DNA of 5,377 nucleotides from DATGEP01 sp035310125 (GCA_035310125.1 DATGEP010000097.1:1-5377); one strand, 5' to 3'; counted from the first letter of the stretch, positions 1-5,377 are shown. The notes: generated from the letters alone by a model not told the origin. Translations and numbers: made by a program.

Positions 1-519
1 CATACAGAAGACGAAGGCAGGCGCAAGCGAGACAAACGATTGTAAGAAGACGGCGCGATTGTGCGCGCTGGAGAGCGGCCAGTCCAACAGCAGCAGCAGG
101 AGCATACTCAGCAGCCACATCGCTACGGCTAACGGCAGTGAGCGCCGGGCTGTGTATATTGAGCCGATGACGCCGACCGTCACGATGGGCAGGAGCCAGT
201 CGAGCTGAACACCGAAGCGCGCCGTGGCAAGCGTTCCGCAGGTGGCGAGAATCAGGCCGATGCCATAGCGCAACGACACATTGTCTGGCTCAGTGCACGT
301 TTCGATGCGATGGAAGATCCAGAGCCAGAGGAGATTGCCGGCCGTGAAGAGCAGAAAGACCGGCAGCGCGAGCGGCTGCCAGGCCGCGAGAATACCCAGC
401 AGGTAGCCCGCCACGAGGGTTATGTACGCCGCCAGGTCCATCAGCTTGTAGTGATCCCAGGTGACAAGCTCGCTGAGATTCCCCTGCGGATTCTCTCGCG
501 CTGCGTTCGTCGTCTCCAT
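1..519 (-). CDS. N-terminal part of a multi-pass membrane protein, possibly a sensor kinase (partial)
   Basis: An open frame on the minus strand begins with ATG at 519 and stays open for 173 codons to the left edge, so the C-terminal part is missing. The first 28 residues are polar and probably cytoplasmic. About six hydrophobic segments follow, near residues 29-46, 49-69, 85-101, 108-123, 128-145 and 158-173, with short charged loops such as RIETCTEPD and TARRS. A purine-rich GAGGGAAGG ends 6 bases before this ATG and decides the start; an in-frame ATG seven codons upstream (540) overlaps that site and is less likely, and a stop lies just above it. A bundle of short helices at the N terminus is common in bacterial sensor histidine kinases, and the gene diverges from an ABC exporter operon, which would suit a sensor. 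No kinase motif is visible because that part is outside the window. It could equally be an unrelated integral membrane protein. Confidence 0.72.
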   Translation of the reverse strand, partial: METTNAARENPQGNLSELVTWDHYKLMDLAAYITLVAGYLLGILAAWQPLALPVFLLFTAGNLLWLWIFHRIETCTEPDNVSLRYGIGLILATCGTLATARFGVQLDWLLPIVTVGVIGSIYTARRSLPLAVAMWLLSMLLLLLLDWPLSSAHNRAVFLQSFVSLAPAFVFCM

Positions 520-566
520 CTCCGGCCTTCCCTCTCGCATACGGATGTGATGGTTCGCTCCCGCTC

Positions 567-572
567 ATTATA
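567..572 (-). promoter_or_regulatory. -10 box (TATAAT) for the minus-strand membrane protein gene
   Basis: The minus strand reads TATAAT here, a perfect consensus -10 hexamer in a very GC-rich surrounding. Transcription would start near 560, giving a leader of about 40 bases before the ATG at 519. The position where a -35 box should lie reads GGGCGG, which does not match TTGACA, so the promoter may need an activator or the match may be chance. The repeat array at 603-691 lies directly upstream of this box. Confidence 0.4.
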
Positions 573-602
573 TCCGCCCGCGCGCTCCACCGCCCTGTGT
601 CG

Positions 603-691
603 CAGGTCATGTCCGCAACGCCCTTCTCAGCCGCAATCCATGACCCAAGTCATGCCTGTATGCCCCGCCGCATCCCGACAATTCATGACTC
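603..691. repeat. Two tandem copies of a GTCATG...CATGAC dyad, candidate operator array
   Basis: Four copies of one hexamer occur within 84 bases: GTCATG at 606-611, CATGAC at 639-644, GTCATG at 649-654 and CATGAC at 684-689. Orientation alternates, so two inverted-repeat units stand in tandem, about 43-45 bases apart (close to four helical turns). Flanks are also shared: the first and third copies read CA(G/A)GTCATG(T/C)C(C/T)G, and the second and fourth read CAAT(C/T)CATGAC(C/T)C. The inner pair forms a perfect palindrome, CATGAC-CCAA-GTCATG (639-654). The array lies in the 283-base gap between divergent genes, upstream of both. This layout suits a dimeric repressor or activator; the regulator is not identifiable from the window. 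Confidence 0.5.
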
Positions 692-802
692 CAAACGTGA
701 CTCGCGGCACGCGCTGGCAGCCCTTCCGCGCCGGTATCCTTTCTCCGAGGCGTGCGACATAAACGTTGTCCATCACGCCAGCAATGGAAGCGAGGACTCT
801 CT

Positions 803-1321
803 ATGGCGGCGGCTATTCCAGGCAGATTCACGGCGCAGGCCGACGAGCAGTTCGTCGTGTTTCTGATCGGCATGCGCTTCAATAGGCTGCTGGCCTTCTC
901 CCGGTGGATTCCGACGGCGCTCGCAATGGGGCCAATGCTGCGCACGCTCTATCAGCACCCTGAGAAGGGCATGCTCGGCGCCCGCGCGCTACTCACGTGG
1001 CGCGGCGTCACGATGATCCAGTACTGGCGCTCCTTCGGGGATTTGGAGCGCTTCGCCCGCGACGCTGAGGACCCATACATGGGGGCGTGGCGCCGCTTCA
1101 ACAAGGCCGTCGGCTACACGGATGGCAGCGTCGGTATCTGGCACGAGACGTATCTGATCCAGCCCGGCGGCTACGAGGCGCTCTATGGCAACATGCCAGT
1201 CTTCGGGTTGGCCGCCGCCACCGCGCACATCCCGGCGACTGGCCGCCGTGAAACCGCCCGCAAGCGATTGCGGTCCGCCAGCGTAGCGCCGCTGGAACCG
1301 TCCGCCGCCACCACGCGCTAG
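803..1321 (+). CDS. DUF4188 domain protein (monooxygenase-like)
   Basis: A 172-residue soluble protein that I recognise as the DUF4188 family by recall of its conserved blocks: FVVFLIGMR (residues 18-25), MGPMLRTLY (42-50), WRGVTMIQYWRS (66-77), GSVGIWHETY (108-117), NMPVFGLA (130-137) and a basic TGRRETARKRL near the C terminus. Members are usually annotated as monooxygenase-like and are expected to adopt a dimeric alpha-beta barrel; their substrate is not established to my knowledge. The last 15 residues, rich in Ala, Pro and Ser, look like an unconserved tail. The ATG at 803 is chosen because GCGAGGA sits 6 bases upstream and the family homology begins right after it; an in-frame GTG at 752 has no such site. 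It is the first gene of a tight operon with the exporter genes that follow, which suggests a role in modifying or sensing the exported compound. That link is inference. Confidence 0.88.
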   Translation: MAAAIPGRFTAQADEQFVVFLIGMRFNRLLAFSRWIPTALAMGPMLRTLYQHPEKGMLGARALLTWRGVTMIQYWRSFGDLERFARDAEDPYMGAWRRFNKAVGYTDGSVGIWHETYLIQPGGYEALYGNMPVFGLAAATAHIPATGRRETARKRLRSASVAPLEPSAATTR

Positions 1322-1355
1322 TCCGCGATAGCACCTGAAAAGAAAGGGTAACTCT

Positions 1356-2333
1356 TTGGCAATTCACCATGCGCAATTGGCTTCCGCGAGCAGCCCAGCC
1401 GGCACTATGAACGACGTGGACGCCATCGTCTCCGCGCGTGCGCTCACCAAGCGTTACGGCAAACGCGCCGCCGTAGACGGCATCAGTTTCGATATCCGGC
1501 GCGGCGAGATCTTCGGTATGCTCGGCCCCAACGGCGCGGGCAAAACGACGACGCTGGAGATTCTTGAAGGCATCCGTCTGCCGGACGCTGGCGAGGTGCG
1601 CATCGTTGGGCTGGACCTTCGGCGCAACCGGCGCGCGATACAACGGCGTGTCGGCGTGCAGCTCCAGGCGACGACGCTCTTTCCCGAGTTGACCGCCCGC
1701 GAGACGCTGGCACTCTTCGGCAGCTTCTATCCCCACGCGATCAGCCCGGATGCGCTCTTGCGTGAGGTGGCGCTGGATGAAAAGGCAAAGTCATTTCCGC
1801 AGGACCTTTCCGGCGGGCAGCGGCAGCGGCTTGCGCTGGCACTCGCGCTGGTCAACGATCCGGAGCTGCTCTTTCTGGACGAGCCGACGACCGGGCTGGA
1901 CCCGCAGAGCCGGCGCATGCTGTGGGATACCGTGCTGCGCCTGCGCGAGCGCGGCAAGACCATTCTGCTCACGACGCACTTTATGGATGAGGCGCAGACA
2001 CTCTGCGACCGCATCGCCGTGCTGGACGGCGGCCACATCATCGCGCAGGACACACCCGCGGGACTGATCGGGCTGCTCAGCGCCACGGCCACCATCGAGT
2101 GCGCGCTGGCGGGGGCGCCTAGTAGCGAGGCGCTGCGCGGGCTGCCGGGAGTGACGGACACACGCCATGGAACCGAGCGCGTCCTGCTCTACACCGAGAA
2201 TGTCGAGGCAACGCTCGTCGCGCTGCTCCAGTGGGCCGCCGCACACGGAACGGCGGTAGACCATTTGCAGGTCCACGCGCCCACGCTCGAAGACGTGTTT
2301 CTGAAGCTGACGGGCCGCGACCTGCGGGATTAG
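1356..2333 (+). CDS. ABC-2 type exporter, ATP-binding subunit (drug/antibiotic exporter class)
   Basis: This is the cytoplasmic ATPase that powers the permease encoded next. All motifs of a working ABC nucleotide-binding domain are present (325-residue numbering): Walker A GPNGAGKTT (57-65), Q-loop Gln104, signature LSGGQ (151-155), Walker B LLFLDEP (171-177), D-loop GLDP (180-183) and switch His208. A C-terminal domain of about 85 residues ends in LEDVFLKLTGR (311-321), as usual for DrrA/CcmA-like exporters rather than importers. The TTG at 1356 is preferred because AGAAAGGG lies 7 bases upstream. The ATG at 1407 (residue 18) has no ribosome binding site, yet family similarity begins only after it, so the first 17 residues are uncertain. 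The gene lies 34 bases after the DUF4188 gene and 12 before the permease, consistent with one transcript. Substrate cannot be told from sequence. Confidence 0.95.
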   Translation: MAIHHAQLASASSPAGTMNDVDAIVSARALTKRYGKRAAVDGISFDIRRGEIFGMLGPNGAGKTTTLEILEGIRLPDAGEVRIVGLDLRRNRRAIQRRVGVQLQATTLFPELTARETLALFGSFYPHAISPDALLREVALDEKAKSFPQDLSGGQRQRLALALALVNDPELLFLDEPTTGLDPQSRRMLWDTVLRLRERGKTILLTTHFMDEAQTLCDRIAVLDGGHIIAQDTPAGLIGLLSATATIECALAGAPSSEALRGLPGVTDTRHGTERVLLYTENVEATLVALLQWAAAHGTAVDHLQVHAPTLEDVFLKLTGRDLRD

Positions 2334-2345
2334 GAGATTTTCATC

Positions 2346-3425
2346 ATGAAAGCATTTGTTGCGCTCGTGCGGGCTGGCGTCGTTATGTTGCGCCGCAATC
2401 GCACCCTGCTCATATCCAGTCTGGGGCTGGCGCTCATCTCAATCTTTGTCTTCGGCTGGCTTTTCGGCAGTGGCGGCACTCCGAAGCTCCAGCTGGGTGT
2501 CACGAACAACGACGTATCGCCACTGGGCGCGCGCGTGCTCGCGCAGTTGCGGCAAAGCGACTCCCTCAATGTCTACACAGGCACACAGGACGAAGAGATA
2601 CAGTCCCTGCGCGACGGTCATCGTAACGCCGTCCTGGTGCTGCCTGCCACCTTCGGCGCGGACCTGCGCCAGGGCCATACCGCGCTCCAGGTCTACTACG
2701 ACGAGAGCAACCCCATTATGGAAGCCAACGCTCGCGCGGCGGTACAGAGTATCATCGCGAGTCTCAACGCACAAATGACGGGGCAGTCCTCGCCGGTGAC
2801 ACTGCATGAGCAGGCGGTGAGTGTGCGCAATCTGCGTCAGATAGACTGGCTCACGCCGGGGATGCTGGGCATGCTGCTGATGTGGGCGAACCTGAGCATC
2901 GGCGCTTTGCTGGTGCAGTGGCGGCAGCAGGGCATTCTGCGCCGGCTCGCCGCGACCCCCGTGCGTCCCGGCATGCTCATGGCCACCCAGATGCTCGCGC
3001 GGCTTGTTCTCTCGGTGGCGCAGGGCGCGATCCTCATTGCCGTGGCAATGCTCGTGTTCCACGTGCAGATCGTCGGGAGCTGGGGAGCGCTCCTACTGGC
3101 GGTGGCGCTGGGGGCGCTCACGATGATGGCGCTGGGCTTTGTGGCGGGTAGCTTCACGAAGACGTCCGAGGCGGCGCAGTCGGTGATGTTTCTTGTGAGC
3201 TTCCCGATGATGTTCCTGGGTGGCTCATATTTTCCGACCGACAGCGCGCCGGCGTTCCTGATGCCAGTTATCAAAGCGATGCCGCTCACGTATCTCAATG
3301 ACGCGCTGCGCCAGATCATCAATAACGGCGCGGGGCTCGTCGCCATTCAGTCGGATTTGTTGGTTCTGGCGGCGTGGATGGTGGCGGCGCTGCTGCTTTC
3401 GGCTCGCACCTTTCGCTGGTCATAA
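2346..3425 (+). CDS. ABC-2 type exporter, permease subunit
   Basis: A 359-residue integral membrane protein of the ABC-2 permease family, the partner of the ATPase just upstream. The layout is typical: one N-terminal helix (about 20-40), a large extracytoplasmic domain (about 42-170), then five helices near 171-192, 218-239, 246-268, 278-296 and 337-354. The cytoplasmic GILRRLAATPVRPG (196-209) corresponds to the conserved loop before the third helix that is thought to contact the ATPase, and MPLTYLNDALR (312-322) matches the family's conserved segment before the last helix. The protein ends in TFRWS, a common type of ending in this family. The start is well supported: GGAG overlaps the stop codon of the ATPase gene and lies 9 bases before the ATG. 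Full length and no frameshift. It probably forms a homodimer with two ATPase subunits. The extracytoplasmic domain may govern the substrate, which is unknown. Confidence 0.94.
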   Translation: MKAFVALVRAGVVMLRRNRTLLISSLGLALISIFVFGWLFGSGGTPKLQLGVTNNDVSPLGARVLAQLRQSDSLNVYTGTQDEEIQSLRDGHRNAVLVLPATFGADLRQGHTALQVYYDESNPIMEANARAAVQSIIASLNAQMTGQSSPVTLHEQAVSVRNLRQIDWLTPGMLGMLLMWANLSIGALLVQWRQQGILRRLAATPVRPGMLMATQMLARLVLSVAQGAILIAVAMLVFHVQIVGSWGALLLAVALGALTMMALGFVAGSFTKTSEAAQSVMFLVSFPMMFLGGSYFPTDSAPAFLMPVIKAMPLTYLNDALRQIINNGAGLVAIQSDLLVLAAWMVAALLLSARTFRWS

Positions 3426-3760
3426 CAGCGCCGTGTGAGCTTTTCGCCGGGGAAGACGTAGTAACGTCCGGTGCGCTCGACAGACAGTACATGTGGGTGC
3501 GGGCGGCTCCATGCGGATGACGCGAGTATCTGGCAGGGGCCGCTTTTGCATGCGCATCCACACCCGTGTCTTGCGCGTGTCGGAACGAAAATCACGGAAA
3601 GCTCACATGCGGCCCGAAAAGAGGTAATTCCTGGTATGGTCTGTGCGGTGAGTCCACCGGTTTCGCGTTTTTCGACGCGGTCCGCTCGGTGCAATCCATA
3701 TGCAAGCGCAATGAGCTGTGGGTTGGGTCGGCGCCCGCAACCACCGTTACTTCCCATCGT
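3426..3760. other. Gene-free stretch downstream of the exporter operon, possibly decayed sequence
   Basis: No credible protein gene was found in this stretch. Open frames exist on both strands, but they have odd composition, no family resemblance and poor ribosome binding sites. The DNA is less GC-rich than the genes on either side, with tracts such as ACGAAAATCACGGAAAG near 3584-3600, which suggests a different origin or relaxed selection. The only local structure I can support is the hairpin at 3447-3471. Confidence 0.4.
3447..3471 (+). other. Hairpin shortly after the permease stop codon
   Basis: GACGT (3455-3459), loop AGTA and ACGTC (3464-3468) form a perfect 5-bp stem, which CCG (3447-3449) and CGG (3469-3471) can lengthen across a one-sided bulge. 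It starts 21 bases past the permease stop. No run of T follows, so it is a poor intrinsic terminator; it might stabilise the end of the operon transcript or be the terminal hairpin of a decayed element. Confidence 0.3.
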
Positions 3761-3764
3761 AAAG

Positions 3765-3770
3765 TATAAT
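3765..3770 (+). promoter_or_regulatory. -10-like TATAAT ahead of the structured block
   Basis: A perfect TATAAT hexamer stands just before the structured segment that begins near 3775. No good -35 box is found 16-18 bases upstream. Were it used, transcription would start near 3777 and read through the structured block toward the sigma factor gene. It may also be chance, since this stretch is richer in A and T than the genes. Confidence 0.25.
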
Positions 3771-3774
3771 GAGG

Positions 3775-3890
3775 TGCGAAGGGTGAATCCGAAGGTGTCC
3801 TCTGGAACGCGGAGCAACCGCCCGAGCCTGTGGGAATCCGGCGTTATCTGCCTCATCGTGAAGCGATCACTGGTTCGCGAGGCGGGTTAA
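3775..3890 (+). ncRNA. Candidate structured RNA or decayed IS200/IS605-type right end
   Basis: This block contains several potential pairings in a row: GCGG-AGCAA-CCGC (3809-3821), a nested hairpin with inner GTGA-AGCGA-TCAC (3858-3870) enclosed by CCTC (3851-3854) and GAGG (3879-3882), and a possible long-range CCGCC/GGCGG pairing (3818-3822 with 3881-3885) that would compete with them. GAATCCG is repeated at 3785 and 3834. The text also translates in one frame into a peptide containing SNRPSLWESGVIC, which resembles, from memory only, the pseudo-coding tails seen over the right ends of IS200/IS605 elements, where the guide RNA of TnpB is made. No TnpB or TnpA gene is present in the window, so if it is an element end it is an isolated one. 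A leader or regulatory RNA for the sigma gene is the other option. Confidence 0.3.
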
Positions 3891-3920
3891 TGCTTCCGTT
3901 TCAGAAGTAAGGTACTTACG

Positions 3921-3944
3921 GGGTGAAAAGTCAGGTGTTCACCC
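3921..3944. promoter_or_regulatory. Perfect inverted repeat GGGTGAA-N10-TTCACCC, candidate operator
   Basis: GGGTGAA (3921-3927) and TTCACCC (3938-3944) are exact inverted copies separated by 10 bases, so the centres of the half-sites are 17 bases apart, about one and a half helical turns. The repeat ends 4 bases before the proposed -35 box of the sigma factor promoter, where an activator or repressor could act. A second hairpin, GTAAG-GTA-CTTAC (3907-3919), lies immediately upstream. Another GGGTGAA occurs at 3781-3787. The cognate protein is unknown. Confidence 0.42.
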
Positions 3945-3947
3945 GAT

Positions 3948-3975
3948 GCGACACAAGAATCGGACTGTGTATACT
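3948..3975 (+). promoter_or_regulatory. Predicted promoter of the sigma factor gene
   Basis: GCGACA (3948-3953) matches four bases of the TTGACA consensus, and TATACT (3970-3975) matches five of TATAAT, with a 16-base spacer. Transcription would begin near 3982, giving a leader of roughly 115 bases before the ATG at 4098. The gene is preceded by a long gene-free stretch, so it needs a promoter of its own about here. Confidence 0.5.
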
Positions 3976-4097
3976 TGTCCCGATGATGAACAAAAAGTGT
4001 GCAGATGCACAAAACCCTCTTAGCGGCTGGAGCAATGGTGGTCCGGCCAACACGAGACCAGCGTCCGCTGCGAGACCTGGTGGGAGGAGTGCGCGAA

Positions 4098-5159
4098 ATG
4101 GCCGTCAGGCAATCAGACATACTCGACCAAACCGCTGAGCGGCTTTTGCGGCAGGCGTTCGAGCAGGCAGAATCCGGGATCGTTGCGGTAACTGGGGTAG
4201 TGGTGGACACCGCGCCCGCCATCGGGGACGTCGTTGAGGAGCTGGAGCCGACCGACGCCGAGCTAGCCGAGCTGAGCGCGGAAGAAGAAGACGCGCTGTA
4301 CGGGAAAGGCGCCGGCCATTATGGGGGCGCCGATGGCAGCGAGGACGCCTTCCAGAGTTATCTGCACGACATTCGCGGCCTATCACTCCTTTCGCATGAA
4401 GAAGAGATCATTCTGGCTAAACGCGGTCAGGCAGGTGACTCGCGGGCACGCCGCCGTCTCATCGAGGCGAACCTGCGCCTGGTCATCGCCATCGCGCGGC
4501 GCTACACCAACTCCGGCGTTCCTCTGATTGACCTCATCCAGGAAGGCAATCTCGGCCTGATGCGGGCCGCTGAGAAGTTCGACTGGCGGCGCGGCTGCCA
4601 CTTCGGCACCTACGCCACCTGGTGGATCCGGCAAGCGATCAGCCGCGCGGCGGGCGAACAGTCCCGCTTGATCCACTTGCCAGAGCATGTCGCCACCCGG
4701 CTGCGCAAGGTGCGCCGCGTGGCCTCACAACTCTCCCAGGAAAACGGCGGCGATCCACTCCCCGATCAGATCGCACACGCCGCCGGCATGCCGCCCGAAG
4801 AGGTGGATGACCTGATGCACGTGACGGAGCAGCCCGTCTCGCTGGACGCGCCCGCCGATACCGATAATCGCCTCTCGCTGGCCGATACCCTCGAAGATCC
4901 TGGCATCCAGGCGCCCGCCGACATCGCCTCCCAGCACCTCCTCGGTGAAGAGCTGCACCGCGCCCTCTCGCAGCTCACCTCGCGTGAGCGCTCCGTCGTC
5001 ATTCTGCGCTACGGCATCGGCGACGGTCGCAGCCGCACATTGCTGGAAGTCGGCAAAGAGCTGGGCATCTCGCGTGAGCGCGTCCGCCAGCTTGAGATGG
5101 TGGCGCTGGCGAAGCTGCGTGGCGCAACCTCGGCACAGGCGCTGCGCGAGTGTGTATGA
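4098..5159 (+). CDS. RNA polymerase sigma-70 factor, RpoD/SigA-like
   Basis: A 353-residue sigma factor that directs RNA polymerase to promoters. After an acidic N-terminal stretch (about 45-68) come region 1.2 (FQSYLHDIRGLSLLSHEEE, about 85-103), region 2 (120-184) with DLIQEGNLGLMRA and the -10 recognition helix TYATWWIRQAISRA (171-184), region 3 beginning at IHLPEHV (192-198), and region 4 (293-341) with the helix-turn-helix VGKELGISRERVRQLE that reads the -35 box. Region 1.1 and the large insert of E. coli RpoD are absent, so it may be a compact primary sigma or a group 2 paralogue. The start at 4098 has GGGAGGAG 8 bases upstream; an in-frame GTG at 3999 would add 33 residues but lacks such a site. 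Promoter and inverted repeat lie upstream, and a terminator lies downstream, so it is probably monocistronic. Group 1 versus group 2 cannot be decided without the rest of the genome. Confidence 0.95.
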   Translation: MAVRQSDILDQTAERLLRQAFEQAESGIVAVTGVVVDTAPAIGDVVEELEPTDAELAELSAEEEDALYGKGAGHYGGADGSEDAFQSYLHDIRGLSLLSHEEEIILAKRGQAGDSRARRRLIEANLRLVIAIARRYTNSGVPLIDLIQEGNLGLMRAAEKFDWRRGCHFGTYATWWIRQAISRAAGEQSRLIHLPEHVATRLRKVRRVASQLSQENGGDPLPDQIAHAAGMPPEEVDDLMHVTEQPVSLDAPADTDNRLSLADTLEDPGIQAPADIASQHLLGEELHRALSQLTSRERSVVILRYGIGDGRSRTLLEVGKELGISRERVRQLEMVALAKLRGATSAQALRECV

Positions 5160-5169
5160 CGTCTGGCTT

Positions 5170-5189
5170 CCCGCCATCCAGGCGGGTTT
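5170..5189 (+). terminator. Hairpin just past the sigma factor stop, weak terminator
   Basis: CCCGCC (5170-5175), loop ATCCA and GGCGGG (5181-5186) form a perfect GC-rich 6-bp stem followed by only three T. It begins 10 bases after the stop codon. GGCGGG can instead pair with the second CCCGCC at 5190-5195, so two folds compete, and a further stem, GCCGC-CTCGT-GCGGC (5193-5207), overlaps the latter. On its own it would be an inefficient terminator; the stronger one follows at 5220. Confidence 0.45.
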
Positions 5190-5219
5190 CCCGCCGCCTC
5201 GTGCGGCGTGCAGATACAG

Positions 5220-5250
5220 ATGGGGACGGGTGCAAGCCCGCCCCCATTTT
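5220..5250 (+). terminator. Intrinsic terminator of the sigma factor gene
   Basis: GGGG (5222-5225) pairs with CCCC (5242-5245), and CGGG (5227-5230) with CCCG (5237-5240), around a six-base loop with a single A-C mismatch; A5220 and T5221 extend the stem with T5247 and A5246. Four T (5247-5250) follow. This is the classic GC stem plus T-run of a Rho-independent terminator and lies about 60 bases after the sigma factor stop codon. Confidence 0.72.
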
Positions 5251-5377
5251 CGCGCATGAAGGTGTGGGATCAAGCCGTCGAGGAATGGCGCGGCCAGCGG
5301 CGTTTGGTAGTGGATGCCGAACCGCTCGAGGGTATTAGCTTCTAATCGGGCAACCTCTCTGTTTTACTGTGGTTATA

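Noticed and set aside
290..610. A minus-strand frame overlapping the membrane protein start
   Set aside because: It is a shadow frame: the adjacent frame from 519 gives regular transmembrane helices, whereas this one gives low-complexity Gly/Ala/Arg-rich sequence.
690..802. A conventional promoter directly ahead of the DUF4188 gene
   Set aside because: TATCCT (735-740) and CATAAA (758-763) are weak -10 candidates, and neither has a -35 box at proper spacing. The operon promoter is probably here, but I cannot place it.
3347..3856. A 169-codon minus-strand open frame overlapping the permease end, containing VERTGRYYVFPGE
   Set aside because: It overlaps the permease gene antisense, has no good ribosome binding site or recognisable family, and its composition is Arg/Ser-rich and irregular. 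The VERTGRYYVFPGE stretch looks protein-like but is too short to call a gene remnant.
3471..3890. A 139-codon plus-strand open frame across the gene-free region
   Set aside because: Its end coincides with the structured block, there is no ribosome binding site, and the translation has no domain. It is better explained as non-coding or decayed element sequence.
3775..3890. Cobalamin riboswitch, RNase P RNA or group II intron
   Set aside because: GTGCG and GGGTGAATCC recall pieces of an intron 5' end and a cobalamin element, but the domain V hairpin, the conserved cobalamin core and the RNase P core motifs are all absent.
5256..5345. A 29-codon open frame (starting MKVWDQAVEEW) after the sigma factor terminator
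   Set aside because: It begins directly after the terminator T-run, has no ribosome binding site and no recognised family. It might be the remnant of a longer gene, but nothing in the sequence proves it.

Overview
The window is GC-rich bacterial DNA with short intergenic gaps inside operons. The composition, the RpoD-like sigma factor and the mix of a DUF4188 protein with an ABC-2 exporter would fit a soil or thermophilic member of the Chloroflexota (Ktedonobacteria-like). That placement is an inference from general resemblance; no rRNA or other phylogenetic marker gene is present to prove it.

Layout. (1) Positions 1-519, minus strand: the first 173 codons of a multi-pass membrane protein that runs off the left edge, with a TATAAT box at 567-572. 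(2) Positions 520-802: a divergent intergenic region holding a striking array of four GTCATG/CATGAC half-sites, arranged as two tandem copies of an inverted-repeat unit. (3) Positions 803-3425, plus strand: a compact three-gene operon made of a DUF4188 (monooxygenase-like) protein, an ABC-2 type ATPase of the drug/antibiotic exporter class, and its six-helix permease partner. Gaps are only 34 and 12 bases. (4) Positions 3426-4097: a long stretch without a credible protein gene. It contains a structured block (about 3761-3890) that looks like an RNA or the decayed end of a mobile element, a perfect 7-bp inverted repeat with a 10-base loop, and a promoter. (5) Positions 4098-5159: a primary-type (RpoD/SigA-like) sigma-70 factor of 353 residues, started at the ATG with the strong ribosome binding site. 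(6) Positions 5160-5377: a cluster of hairpins ending in a clear intrinsic terminator (5220-5250), then about 125 bases with no supported gene.

Functionally, the left half looks like a regulated export cassette. The ATPase and permease would form an exporter, the DUF4188 protein is probably co-expressed, and the divergent membrane protein could be a sensor, though its signalling domain lies outside the window and was not seen. The right half is a separate sigma-factor unit with its own promoter, possible operator and terminator. The observations most worth following up are the tandem dyad array at 603-691, the structured block at 3761-3890, and the palindrome just upstream of the sigma-factor promoter.
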